Shown: positions 15,992-24,379, counted from the first letter of the stretch. The stretch: DNA of 64,000 bases from Verrucomicrobiota bacterium JB024 (GCA_030673825.1 JAUTCS010000118.1:43411-107410), one strand, 5' to 3'. Translations and numbers: made by a program. Notes: a model not told the origin generated them from the sequence alone.

Positions 15992-16435
15992 CTACCCCCC
16001 GATCTGCGCCAGGACGTGGCGGACATGCTCGCTGTAGTATTGCTCGTCACGGTCGAGCGCCTCGATCGCATGCTGAAACTCTTCCAATCCCTCGCCCTTT
16101 TCGATAAAACCGTCCACCTGGCCGTCGCGGGCCACTCGAACGTTCTCCGGCGTAGCCGCTCCGGTGAAAAGAATCACCTTCGAGGCCGGCAGCTCGCGCT
16201 TGATCAGGTAGAGCGCCTCCAATCCAGAGATGGCGGGCACGCGGATGTCCGCCATGATCAGATCCGGCTTTTTCTCAATAATCTCGCGCATCGCCTCGGC
16301 CCCGTCACCGCAACCGCCAACGATTTCAATTTGCGTAAAGGAGGAGATATACGTTTGTACCAACTCCCGCAGCAAGGGCTCGTCTTCAATGATGTAAGCC
16401 GTTTTCACCTCAATAGATAGAGCCTGAAAGTGCAT
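15992..16435 (-). CDS. Single-domain response regulator
   Basis: CheY-like receiver without output domain. The 147-residue product has the acidic cluster IIEDEP, phospho-acceptor Asp in LIMADIRVP, the Thr in LFTGAA and the Lys in FIEKGEG. It probably acts by protein contact in a phosphorelay. No histidine kinase is adjacent. I chose the ATG at 16435; a TTG further upstream is the only longer in-frame start. It lies just outside the tRNA-Arg that marks the genomic island. Confidence 0.85.
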   Translation of the reverse strand: MHFQALSIEVKTAYIIEDEPLLRELVQTYISSFTQIEIVGGCGDGAEAMREIIEKKPDLIMADIRVPAISGLEALYLIKRELPASKVILFTGAATPENVRVARDGQVDGFIEKGEGLEEFQHAIEALDRDEQYYSEHVRHVLAQIGG

Positions 16436-16683
16436 GCAAATACAGTCAATCCGCAATGTTCAGTTTTAAGCACGGTTTATACCCCATACATTTATCTACA
16501 TAATATTACCGATTCGCATTTAGAACCAACTGGAGATTGCTTTTTGCCTCAATAAGCCGCCCCAATCGCCGTCCACCTTAAGCCTTCACCCCCGGCAATA
16601 TCCCTAAGCATACCCCAAGAAAAGCACTTAGAATATTTCGGGATATTTATCTGACAGACAAGGGCCACCGCGCTCTCACGCAC

Positions 16684-16759
16684 TGGCAGGGGCAGAGGGA
16701 CTCGAACCCCCGACCAATGGTTTAGAAAACCACTGCTCTATCCGCTGAGCTATGCCCCC
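16684..16759 (-). tRNA. tRNA-Arg (anticodon UCU)
   Basis: Minus-strand cloverleaf. The acceptor stem GGGGGCA pairs with TGCCCCT. The D-arm contains AGCTCAGCGG. Anticodon loop TTTCTAA gives anticodon TCT, reading AGA. The T-arm is GGGGGTTCGAGTCCC and the 3' CCA is encoded (16684-16686). Its 5' half, from G1 through the anticodon loop, is duplicated exactly at 28632-28669 and marks the integration site of the adjacent island. Confidence 0.95.
16722..16759. repeat. Left attachment site (attL) in tRNA-Arg
   Basis: This exact 38-bp direct repeat of 28632-28669 starts TTAGAAAACC and ends ATGCCCCC. Flanking bases differ on both sides, so the identity is sharply bounded. It covers the 5' half of the tRNA gene, and the integrase gene begins 92 bp away. 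Confidence 0.92.
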
Positions 16760-16767
16760 AAATTTTT

Positions 16768-16797
16768 AATAAACAAATACTTATGCAAATATTTCAA
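16768..16797 (-). promoter_or_regulatory. Candidate promoter for tRNA-Arg, supplied by the island
   Basis: On the minus strand a TTGAAA box (16792-16797) lies 18 bases from TTTATT (16768-16773), about 8 bases before the tRNA 5' end. The sequence is A+T-rich and belongs to the island, so the tRNA's original upstream sequence is now beyond 28670. Confidence 0.4.
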
Positions 16798-16813
16798 GGG
16801 CGACTCTTCGCAC

Positions 16814-16834
16814 TTGTCACCCATTTGTGTAACC
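16814..16834. promoter_or_regulatory. Candidate integrase arm-type sites, left end
   Basis: TTGTCACCC and TGTAACC lie between attL and the integrase start. The TGTAACC heptamer recurs twice near the right end (28484-28490, 28497-28503), as expected of arm-binding sites of a tyrosine recombinase. Confidence 0.35.
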
Positions 16835-16850
16835 AGATAGACTTTCACCC

Positions 16851-17924
16851 ATGAGCAACCCCAAGAAAGCCAGGCAACCGGGCTTCCTGAAAGTGGGAGA
16901 GTGTCTATATCGCCATGAAACATCGGGCACTTACTATGCGCTGGTGAAGTCCAACGGCAAGCAAATCCGCCGCTCCCTCAAGACTCAGGATTTACCCCTC
17001 GCCAAACGGCGCCTGCGCGAGTTTCGGGAAAAAATCGGACGCCTCGACCTCACCGACGGGAAGTCGAAGCTCCTCTTCCCCGAGCTGGCCGAAAAATGGC
17101 GTGCCACCCTCGCCCCGCACCTCAAGCCCAGTTCCACCCTTCGGCGCGATTCCAGCATCATACAGCTAAACCGTTTCTTCGGTCAGCAGCTCGCCCGCAC
17201 CGTCACCCGCACCCTTTGCGAAGACTGGGCGCAGACACGCTCCCCGCAGATCGCCGCCTCCACCTTTAACAACGAACGCGACACCCTGATCGCCATTTTC
17301 GAGTATGCCCGCCGTGAAGGCATCGTCTTGGACAATCCCGCCGAAGTCCTCCCCCGCCGCAAGCAGCCCAAGCCCGCCATCCTCATCCCCACCCGCGAGC
17401 AATACGAGGGCCTATTGAAAACCATGCGCGGTATGGACATCCGCTACTGGGCAGCCGCCGATCTGGTCGAGCTACTCGCCACCTCCGGCATGCGCAAAGG
17501 CGAAGCCAACGCCCTACACTGGGAAGACATCGACTGGAACCGGGGAGCCTTTACCGTGACTGGTGGCGAAGGCGGCACCAAGAACCACGAAGCCCGCATC
17601 GTCCCGCTTTTCCCCGCACTGGAAGCCTTCCTCCGTCGCAGGCTGGCCGAATACGGCGACACCCTACCCGCCCCCGAGTCTGTCATTGTCCCGGTCAAAG
17701 ACGCGAAAAAAGCCCTCGAAACCGTCTGCCAGCACAACGGCTACCCGCACTTTACCCACCATTGCCTGCGACACTTCTTCGTCAGCAACGCCATTGAGAA
17801 GAATGTGGACTTCAAAACCATCGCCGCCTGGGTCGGCCACAAAGACGGCGGCGTCCTCGTCGCCAAAACCTACGGCCACCTCCGCGACACTCATTCTTTT
17901 GAAATGGCCAAGCGGATGGCATGA
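16851..17924 (+). CDS. Tyrosine recombinase (phage-type integrase)
   Basis: Site-specific recombinase that integrates and excises the island at tRNA-Arg. The 357-residue product has an N-terminal arm-binding-like region (about 10-65), a core-binding SAM-like domain (about 72-155) and a catalytic domain. The active residues are all present: R215 in TSGMRKGE, K244, H304 and R307 in THHCLRH, H330 in VGHKDG and nucleophile Y341 in KTYGHL. It reads away from the tRNA and is the first gene of the island. It appears intact, so mobility may be retained. The excisionase candidate is at 25286. Confidence 0.93.
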   Translation: MSNPKKARQPGFLKVGECLYRHETSGTYYALVKSNGKQIRRSLKTQDLPLAKRRLREFREKIGRLDLTDGKSKLLFPELAEKWRATLAPHLKPSSTLRRDSSIIQLNRFFGQQLARTVTRTLCEDWAQTRSPQIAASTFNNERDTLIAIFEYARREGIVLDNPAEVLPRRKQPKPAILIPTREQYEGLLKTMRGMDIRYWAAADLVELLATSGMRKGEANALHWEDIDWNRGAFTVTGGEGGTKNHEARIVPLFPALEAFLRRRLAEYGDTLPAPESVIVPVKDAKKALETVCQHNGYPHFTHHCLRHFFVSNAIEKNVDFKTIAAWVGHKDGGVLVAKTYGHLRDTHSFEMAKRMA

Positions 17925-18037
17925 TCTCAAACGAATAGGCCCCCTCAACCATGGACCCCGGCGTCATCCGGGCCCCATCTACGCTCAACCATCCCAAGCA
18001 CCCATAGAGTCCAAGGCTAGGTCGTGAGCATAGAAAG

Positions 18038-18793
18038 TTAGCCCTTTGATTTTCGTAAAAACACTATTCCGACAAGCACAATTATTAACGCGCCCAATGC
18101 CCATATCCACCAATTGGTACTTATCGACTCTTCAATAATTTGCTCTGCATGTACAGGCGGTTTAGGCGCTGCACTCTCTACATCTCCTTGCTCTCTCTCT
18201 GTCGGAGCTTTTTCACCAGCTTGGGCTGTTTGCAGTTCCACCGATTCGACTCCATCTCCTTGTGTACCATGAGCGCGTAGATAATTTTCAAAGAACTTCG
18301 CCCTGGAAGGATTATCGGAGAACAAAAGTCTGGCCTTACCCGCCAGATTGAGCAATCCCGCAGAAGGATTGCTAGTTGTCCACATGTCACGGTGCTTTTC
18401 GTCAGCTGGAAACAATGCCCATGTAAACTGTTGCTCGCTAATATGGTTAGAATCTCGATTGTCTATGCACTCAGTTATCAGCGAGATATACTCCTTTGGC
18501 TCCAAAACCTGAGCTGCGGCAAAGAATATTGCTTTCTTCGTATCACTGCTTGCGATGTAATCAACCTCGGAGGCTAGCAATTTCCAATGTGCCTTGATCA
18601 CTTGCTGGGCTTGCTGAAATGATGCATAGTCATTTAGGCCCTGTCGCATTTCAACAACGGCAACCGGATCGCGATATTTTTCCGGTATGGACGCTTCTGT
18701 TGACTCAATATATGAGCGCAAAGCATCAACGTTAACGTCAACTGCCCCAAATGTAGAGCTAATCCCAAAGAATAAAAGAATAAGTATTTTCAT
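18038..18793 (-). CDS. Exported, membrane-anchored protein; candidate immunity partner of the amidase-like protein
   Basis: No family recognised. The 251-residue product starts with a signal peptide (MKILILLFFGISSTFGA), has a helical ectodomain (about 20-180), a Glu/Pro/Ala-rich linker (about 185-215) and one C-terminal transmembrane helix (about 222-244) ending FLRKSKG. It should sit in the cell envelope with most of its mass outside the cytoplasm. Its ATG overlaps the stop of the 683-residue amidase-like gene by 4 bases, so the two are translationally coupled. A periplasmic partner coupled to an exported wall hydrolase fits an immunity protein, but this is inference. Base composition is more A+T-rich than the core genes. 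Confidence 0.65.
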   Translation of the reverse strand: MKILILLFFGISSTFGAVDVNVDALRSYIESTEASIPEKYRDPVAVVEMRQGLNDYASFQQAQQVIKAHWKLLASEVDYIASSDTKKAIFFAAAQVLEPKEYISLITECIDNRDSNHISEQQFTWALFPADEKHRDMWTTSNPSAGLLNLAGKARLLFSDNPSRAKFFENYLRAHGTQGDGVESVELQTAQAGEKAPTEREQGDVESAAPKPPVHAEQIIEESISTNWWIWALGALIIVLVGIVFLRKSKG

Positions 18794-20841
18794 GGCTCGA
18801 ATGCTCTTAGTCGTGATGTTCCGTCTCCAAATCTTGAATATTTTTTATTAACAGTTCCAGACACACCAGAACCAATCCCATCTCCGTCATAGTCCGTAAT
18901 GGCGGCGTGCCCAGCATCCCCTGGGTTGGGATGTGCGATTATCCAACCGGGCTGAAGGAAGGTTGCTGTTGATAATAGAGGCCAGCACTCAATGTATGTC
19001 GAGTCTTCAGAAGATTCGCCTGTGTCCTCAATTCCGGCCCATTCATTCGCTAGCGGGGGATACTCATTAAGGAAACCATTGATGGCGGGCACACTTGCCC
19101 CAGCTTCGACGGCTCGGTGCGCAACAAAAATATTACATCGAATAACGGAATTACCAGATGCAGGATATTCAGGAAAGCCATATTGCTCAGGAACGATATT
19201 GTATCCCGCGTATACTTCGCTTCCGTAAAAGTTTTGGGCCCTCTTGCATATCTCCATCTGGATTGTTTTATCGCAAATCCCAATTGAATCGGGATCGCCT
19301 TTTTTTCCAAACCCATAAGCAAACCCATCAATCACTTCGTCTTCCAATCTTTCATAATCGACAATGACGTCAGTACCTATAACTGCCCTGATCTGGTAAA
19401 TCGCAGGGATAGCAAATGCATGCGAAAAACTCAATCCCGTAGCTCCTTCACCAATATCATGCCAGTCCGTATAACTGTCATCGTTTCTTCTCGCGCGATA
19501 CTGCCATTTAATAAATCCATCCGCAGTGTCCACTACATCAAAAAACTGAGGCGCCAATGCTACATCAAGCATCTCCCCCTTCAATGCGAGACCGCCATTT
19601 TCTCGTATTGAAGCACCATTTCGACGGACTTCAATTTGAGCAGGCAACAGCAGCACGATGCGCTCTTGCCCTGTCGTAGCGTTGGTCGAAGTGGCGGCGA
19701 TCATACCATGAGAGTTCATTTTGATAATGCGTAAACCACCAATAGACTCATCACCAACGAGATCCTCAAGCCGATAGGGACCGTCAAAAGAATCTAAATA
19801 GCTTCCCGGATTATTGGGATCGGCAGTACGCATCCAGATGGCCTGCTCCATTCCAGCCAAATATCCCCAGATTATCCAATCTCCAGACTCCGATGAAGAA
19901 ACATAGCGAAGAGAATATGCACTGGGGATGGTAATCGCGTTCTCGGAATCTCCATCTTTATACAAAACGCTTCCAGACAATACCGCGTTTTGATTGTTAA
20001 CCGCTGCAATAGCTGAAGGGAAATCACCCTTCATGTAAATATGGTTTCCATCAGGACTCACTGCCTCGAAATGAGGCATGTCTGAGCTATAGTAACTGTT
20101 ATACGAATCACTATAATAGACAGTCTGAACTCCACTAGCATTCAATATTCTGAGAACTCCGTAGTACCCTGGATCATAAAACGCAGTTGTATAAACGTTA
20201 CCAGCTTCATCGTTAAAAGCATTACCAATGACATAAGCAGAGTCTCTATCTGCGGTCCATTGGTCCGGATAGTAATCGACACTCCAGGATGTTCCGTCAA
20301 AGGCTGATATTTTTTGGCAATAATGAAAGTTATAGGTTTTTACATAGGGAAATTCTTCCCAAACTGGATCTAGCGTATTTGTGAGAATCATTCCATTAAC
20401 ATCTAGCCCAACAACTTTCGGGGGATATCCAATAGTACGCGCGGTGCTATCCGTAAAGTACCCTAATTCCATGATTCGTCCATAAGTCGTATATTCCACA
20501 ATTCTTCCATATACAATGCCACCGGGAAAATCCACATCTGAAACATTTCCCCAATTCCATAGCTTAAGCGGAATATCCTGCGGATATACATCTGGAAGAT
20601 CAGGGTAGGAGTATGGGCTCCCCCACAGTATCATACCGCTGATATTTATATCTATAACAGTTTGCTCTTCGTGATCAAAGTCACTAACCGCAATAGCAAT
20701 ATATCTTGGCCCGCCCTCCATCTGCCCGCCCTTGTCATTCCCCGCAACCACCGTTTGTCCTGTGGCTTGCTGGATGAGTAGGAGAAAGCCCAAAGCGAAG
20801 AGCCTTGCAAAATGAAGGAAGAAATGATTCAAGCGTCTCAT
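18790..20841 (-). CDS. Large exported protein with C-terminal CHAP/NlpC-P60-like amidase domain
   Basis: The 683-residue product has a signal peptide (cleavage after QQATGQ, about residue 29). Residues 40-420 are rich in Gly, Tyr and Asp, with repeated beta-like segments such as SPDGNHIYMKG, resembling a propeller. An Ig-like stretch spans about 420-505. The C-terminal about 140 residues contain NSVIRCNIFVAHRAVEAGA (Cys about 569) and NPGDAGHAAITDYDGDG (His about 645). This Cys...GH layout, with CNxFV preceding a Pro-rich loop, is typical of papain-like peptidoglycan amidases (CHAP, NlpC/P60), including toxin tips of Rhs-type proteins. It may therefore cut cell-wall peptides of competitors or of the host envelope. 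It is third in a four-gene operon of exported proteins. Confidence 0.7.
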   Translation of the reverse strand: MRRLNHFFLHFARLFALGFLLLIQQATGQTVVAGNDKGGQMEGGPRYIAIAVSDFDHEEQTVIDINISGMILWGSPYSYPDLPDVYPQDIPLKLWNWGNVSDVDFPGGIVYGRIVEYTTYGRIMELGYFTDSTARTIGYPPKVVGLDVNGMILTNTLDPVWEEFPYVKTYNFHYCQKISAFDGTSWSVDYYPDQWTADRDSAYVIGNAFNDEAGNVYTTAFYDPGYYGVLRILNASGVQTVYYSDSYNSYYSSDMPHFEAVSPDGNHIYMKGDFPSAIAAVNNQNAVLSGSVLYKDGDSENAITIPSAYSLRYVSSSESGDWIIWGYLAGMEQAIWMRTADPNNPGSYLDSFDGPYRLEDLVGDESIGGLRIIKMNSHGMIAATSTNATTGQERIVLLLPAQIEVRRNGASIRENGGLALKGEMLDVALAPQFFDVVDTADGFIKWQYRARRNDDSYTDWHDIGEGATGLSFSHAFAIPAIYQIRAVIGTDVIVDYERLEDEVIDGFAYGFGKKGDPDSIGICDKTIQMEICKRAQNFYGSEVYAGYNIVPEQYGFPEYPASGNSVIRCNIFVAHRAVEAGASVPAINGFLNEYPPLANEWAGIEDTGESSEDSTYIECWPLLSTATFLQPGWIIAHPNPGDAGHAAITDYDGDGIGSGVSGTVNKKYSRFGDGTSRLRAFEP

Positions 20842-20853
20842 GGCGTATCTGAA

Positions 20854-22020
20854 CTAAAGGCTTTGGACGACTGCCGCCGGAACGGTGTAGGATTCACTAT
20901 TGGCTGGGGCGACTCCAACTTGCCGGTTTCGGCCTATGCCGTCCTTCAGGAATATCTTGAAATAGTGCTCATTGTCTGAAGCGTCCGTCCACGTCAGAGT
21001 GATGCTACCATCTTGATTCTCGCCGCTGGTCACATTTGTTGCACGCGCCGGGCTGCCTGCGGAGGCGGTGGCCAGTATGCCAATATCGAATGTAACACTG
21101 CTGCTGCCAGCCAAGCAGCTAATGGATGAGCTCTGTCCAACTTCGGTGTATTGCGTAAATGCGAGATTCCCGGTTCGACCATCAGGAAAAGTTCGAATCG
21201 TCAAACTCGTTGCAGTCCTCCCAAGATATCGTAACGAGCCGTCTCCGGTCGCAATGGAGAAAACCACCGGTGCATTTGCCCAAGGCGTACCGTCCGCTTT
21301 CAGGACTAACACCGTATACGGCTCTGTTGCGGTTCCTGACGTTGTTACCTTCTGGTAGTCTCCGCTGATTTTAAACAGTTGGGGCACTTGGCCGTTATAA
21401 AAATCGTCGGGATCAGTACCGTAGAACCATTCTTCAATGTTCGTCACGCCATCCCCATCATAGTCGTCCTGAGAATGGATATCTTCTTCGGTTTGGATAT
21501 GGCCCTCCGGGTCGTATATATTGGCGTTATCAGAATTGACGATTGCTTGCTTCCATACATTCGGCACACTCGTCCAGAGAGCGTCGATATCATCTGGGAC
21601 ACCATTTATGTCTACATCGGTGTCATCGAACGGGTTGGTCCCCATGTCTAATTCGCTCAGGTCCGAGAAGCCATCTCCGTCCCGGTCAGCTAAGACTAAA
21701 GGGGAGCTTCTATCATTGGTATAGGCCAAACGGAAAAACAGCATATTTGCCGTGCTCGAAAAATCGATCCCCTCGATTCCGTCCTCTCCCTTCACCGCAT
21801 AGGGGAAGAAGGCCCAACTGCCGCTCATCAGGTCATTGCGTTCCTGGATGTAATAATAGTAGTCGTCGCGAGCCCACCAGCGGAAGGAGTGGGTCCCGGC
21901 AGTAATATCGTAGCCGATTTTAGCGCCCTCGTTGGGAGAGCTTGCCGTCTGGCCCCAAACGGGGGTTGTGACAGAAACCAGCAACGATAAATACAGAAAA
22001 GGTGTGAGTCTGGCGGTCAT
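20854..22020 (-). CDS. Exported protein with Ca-binding (TSP3-like) repeats and invasin/FN3-like domains
   Basis: The 388-residue product has a signal peptide (to about PVWG). A domain with an aromatic cluster (DDYYYYIQERNDLMSGSW) follows, then Asp-rich calcium-binding repeats (DRDGDGFSDLSELDMGTNP and DYDGDGVTNIEEWFYGTDP), an invasin-like Ig domain (about 215-320, with KADGTPWANAPVVFS) and an FN3-like end (SITLTWTDASDNE). This order resembles the N-terminal portion of large surface or Rhs-type proteins in related bacteria, but no Rhs repeats follow. It ends 12 bp before the next gene in the operon. It is probably a surface scaffold or adhesin. Confidence 0.7.
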   Translation of the reverse strand: MTARLTPFLYLSLLVSVTTPVWGQTASSPNEGAKIGYDITAGTHSFRWWARDDYYYYIQERNDLMSGSWAFFPYAVKGEDGIEGIDFSSTANMLFFRLAYTNDRSSPLVLADRDGDGFSDLSELDMGTNPFDDTDVDINGVPDDIDALWTSVPNVWKQAIVNSDNANIYDPEGHIQTEEDIHSQDDYDGDGVTNIEEWFYGTDPDDFYNGQVPQLFKISGDYQKVTTSGTATEPYTVLVLKADGTPWANAPVVFSIATGDGSLRYLGRTATSLTIRTFPDGRTGNLAFTQYTEVGQSSSISCLAGSSSVTFDIGILATASAGSPARATNVTSGENQDGSITLTWTDASDNEHYFKIFLKDGIGRNRQVGVAPANSESYTVPAAVVQSL

Positions 22021-22035
22021 GGCATTGAACGGGGC

Positions 22036-22881
22036 TTAGCGCTTTGTCTGAAGCGATTTGCTCTCAGGGGCGGGCGAGAAATTAATGATCGTATCCTGTG
22101 GCTGGGGCGGGTTGGCCGCTTCATAGCGGTCTTTCGCTTCCCGGAGGGCCTCGGCCCGCTGATAGGCGACGATCATTTCGGGCTCATGCTGGGCATAATA
22201 ACTCAACATCGCGCCGATGAGCCCATAAGCGGCGTCATCGTTGGACGCCTGATCTTCAAAGACGAGGTATTCGATCTCGTCCCCGGAAAAGTTTTCTGCC
22301 CCCGGTACCCACGGACCGGAATCCGTGCGCGTGCCTGTGCCGGAAGACAGAAAGACCGAATAATGAGCGCTGTCAGTAGCGAATTCGGCCAAGCCTTGGA
22401 AATACCGGAAATCCACGTTGGCATAGGCCACGTACTCCTTGTCTTTATATTGCCAGCTCAGTTCGCTGACCTTGAACGGCCCCGGTCCCTCAAACACCGT
22501 CGCGGATAAGAATGTCGAAACGCTCTCCTTGGTGTTCGTTTGCTGAGTCAGTTGGGAGATTTCAGCCTCGGTGAGAGCCGGGGTGGCTTTAAGCGTACTG
22601 ACAGAGACGGTCTTTGCTGCTGTCATTGCTTGCCCGGAACCCGGTACGACCCGGTTAAAAATCACCTTCCGGTCCCCTAAATCTGCTTCGAAGGACTCGA
22701 TCACGGTGGCCGATTCCAGTCCAGCTACTTTGGCCTGCCGCTGCTGCTCTTTCTCGGCCATCTGCTGGCTAACGATGGCGTCCGCGTCAGAGGTGGTCAG
22801 CGTTGACGGGTGTGTTTCGGCGTTGACCTGAGCGAAACACAGAGCCCATGCAAATCCCAAGCAACAAAAGGAATGTTTCAT
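22036..22881 (-). CDS. Exported hypothetical protein, first gene of the four-gene island operon
   Basis: The 281-residue product has a signal peptide (to about AQVNA). A Gln/Glu/Ala-rich, probably helical segment (25-55) follows, then a mixed domain with no family I recognise. Near residues 175-215 it has GTGTRTDSGPWVPGAE and FSGDEIEYLVFEDQ; the C-terminus is Pro/Gln-rich and basic. It is 15 bp upstream of the TSP3-like gene, and divergent from the XRE regulator at 23051 across a 169-bp intergenic region, which probably holds the operon promoter. Confidence 0.65.
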   Translation of the reverse strand: MKHSFCCLGFAWALCFAQVNAETHPSTLTTSDADAIVSQQMAEKEQQRQAKVAGLESATVIESFEADLGDRKVIFNRVVPGSGQAMTAAKTVSVSTLKATPALTEAEISQLTQQTNTKESVSTFLSATVFEGPGPFKVSELSWQYKDKEYVAYANVDFRYFQGLAEFATDSAHYSVFLSSGTGTRTDSGPWVPGAENFSGDEIEYLVFEDQASNDDAAYGLIGAMLSYYAQHEPEMIVAYQRAEALREAKDRYEAANPPQPQDTIINFSPAPESKSLQTKR

Positions 22882-23003
22882 GATAAAGATGGTGAGGATT
22901 GGCGTAACTATCGGATTTTTACGGTACTATGACCAAAAAGCGCAAGGCTGAATATCTTGTAGTAGCTCGGCTAATTTATGGCGTCATAAACATCTTGTTT
23001 TAG

Positions 23004-23015
23004 GATGCTAGCATC
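23004..23015. promoter_or_regulatory. Candidate operator, 12-bp palindrome
   Basis: GATGCTAGCATC is a perfect palindrome in the divergent region between the exported-protein operon and the XRE-type regulator gene, 36 bp before the regulator start. Binding by the regulator is a guess from position. Confidence 0.3.
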
Positions 23016-23050
23016 GTTTATCGATTTTATGCAATTCCCATACTGCGTGC

Positions 23051-23350
23051 ATGCGGAAAAAGACGCCCAAGCGGACGCCTCATGAAAATGCATTACTCGA
23101 TCTGCTGGCTACGCAAATACGGCGCAAGCGGGCTGTGCGGGAGCTTACCAATGAAGTGTTGTCCGGGAAGTCCGGCATCAGTCCGCGAAATCTTCAGAAG
23201 CTCCAAAAGGGCGACGTGAACATCCGATTCACAACGCTGGCGCGCCTAAAGAAAGCCCTGAAATGCAAAAGCTGGGACGAGCTCTTACCCGATTGGGATG
23301 ATGCCGAAGCTTCGCCAAAGCGCAAAGGGACTAAGTCAAAGGACGACTAA
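23051..23350 (+). CDS. XRE-type helix-turn-helix regulator
   Basis: The 99-residue basic product has a Cro/C1-like HTH over about residues 25-75: VLSGKSGISPRNLQKLQKG supplies the recognition helix region and FTTLARLKKALKC the closing helices. The C-terminus is Lys/Ser-rich. It is divergent from the exported-protein operon and the most likely controller of that operon or of island maintenance. ATG at 23051 is taken; no strong Shine-Dalgarno sequence is seen. Confidence 0.7.
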   Translation: MRKKTPKRTPHENALLDLLATQIRRKRAVRELTNEVLSGKSGISPRNLQKLQKGDVNIRFTTLARLKKALKCKSWDELLPDWDDAEASPKRKGTKSKDD

Positions 23351-23687
23351 TTTTCCCCTGACTTTTCATTTCGTACCTAATCGATTTTTCTTGTAAAAAT
23401 TGGGTAATCCGGGCGATGAGAATTTCCCTATTTGAGCAGAGGCGATTGCGGTATGATGGGCTTACGCGTAAGGGGTAAGGCGTCCCACTCCCCCAAAACG
23501 CCAAGTGCGTTTTGAAAACATAAAAAACCGCGCCCCGTCGCGCCAGAAGTCATGCCCAGTCTTAAGGCCCGTCCAGCCAAAGATAAATCGAACCCTGCCC
23601 AACAACTTGTTCGATAAAGGTAAAGAGTATCAGCGAAGAATGGTCGAGCGTCTTGACAAAGCTATTGCCGCAATGCAGTATTGCAGC
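23351..23687. other. Intergenic region upstream of the toxin-antitoxin pair
   Basis: This is 337 bases without a credible gene. It holds a perfect 12-bp palindrome CTTACGCGTAAG (23461-23472), followed by a GGGGTAAGG repeat of its right half. An in-frame extension of the antitoxin ORF back to 23505 lacks family similarity. Confidence 0.4.
23653..23684 (+). promoter_or_regulatory. Candidate antitoxin promoter/operator
   Basis: TTGACA (23653-23658) is followed 17 bases later by CAGTAT, a weak -10. Overlapping it are alternating ATTGC, GCAAT, ATTGC half-sites (23664-23684) with mirror symmetry, directly before the antitoxin ATG at 23688. This is the layout expected for autoregulation by an AbrB-type antitoxin. 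Confidence 0.35.
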
Positions 23688-23924
23688 ATGTCAGCAATTC
23701 TTTCAGTCAGCAAGCGCGGCACCGTGACCCTGCCGCCGGAGTATCGGCGTAAGCTGGGCCTCGACAAGCTCCCGAACCCCCTTGTGATCGTCGAGGAGAA
23801 GGACGGCAAGCTTACCCTCGAACCTGCCGCCGCCGTCCCCGTCCGCGACATCCCCGCTAAGAAAATTCGCGAGTGGATCGCCGATGACGAGGCCGCCATG
23901 GCCGCTTTCAAGAAAAGCAAGTGA
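23688..23924 (+). CDS. AbrB/SpoVT-type antitoxin
   Basis: The 78-residue product starts MSAILSVSKRGTVTLPPEYRRKLGL, the swapped-hairpin AbrB DNA-binding motif found in VapB-type antitoxins. A beta segment (LVIVEEKDGKLTLEP) and an acidic helical tail (IREWIADDEAAMAAF) follow and are likely to bind the toxin. I chose the ATG at 23688 because the motif begins there. It overlaps the PIN toxin gene by four bases (GTGA), so the genes are translationally coupled. Confidence 0.78.
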   Translation: MSAILSVSKRGTVTLPPEYRRKLGLDKLPNPLVIVEEKDGKLTLEPAAAVPVRDIPAKKIREWIADDEAAMAAFKKSK

Positions 23925-24349
23925 AGCTCTTTCTGGATTCGAGCGTGCTCCTGTCGGCTTCTGCCTCGGCTAAGGGCGCAAGTCGCTTCCTCGTTGAGAA
24001 CGCGGAATCACTAAGCTGGTCGCTCATCAGCTCGGCCTACTGTCTGGCCGAAACCCAAAAGAACCTCACCAAGCTCGGCCCCGCCGCCGTCGCGAACTTC
24101 AAGCGCCTGGTGCGTGACCGCATCGAGTGGGTAGGGGACGCGCTGTCCCCGGACAAGATTCTCATCTTCCCGAAGGCCAAAGACCGTCCCGTCGTTCTCT
24201 CAGCTCTCGCCGCAAAGGTGGACGTCCTCCTGACCCTCGACCGTCAGGACTTTATGGGCTTGCTCGGGAGTCAGGTTTACGGCGTCGCGATAAAAACCCC
24301 CGGCGATTGGCTGCTTGAATGCCGCGAAAAGGGGATAATGAATTTGTAA
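23921..24349 (+). CDS. PIN-domain toxin (VapC-like ribonuclease)
   Basis: Predicted Mg-dependent RNase of a type II toxin-antitoxin pair. The 142-residue product shows the PIN acidic set: D6 in LFLDSSVLL, E44 in CLAETQ, D88 in AKDRPVV and D107/D110 in LTLDRQDF. The start is a GTG overlapping the antitoxin stop codon. It probably stabilises the island by post-segregational killing. The RNA target cannot be inferred. Confidence 0.8.
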   Translation: MKLFLDSSVLLSASASAKGASRFLVENAESLSWSLISSAYCLAETQKNLTKLGPAAVANFKRLVRDRIEWVGDALSPDKILIFPKAKDRPVVLSALAAKVDVLLTLDRQDFMGLLGSQVYGVAIKTPGDWLLECREKGIMNL

Positions 24350-24379
24350 TATTCTCCACTCCCTGTTGTTCTGGACGTT

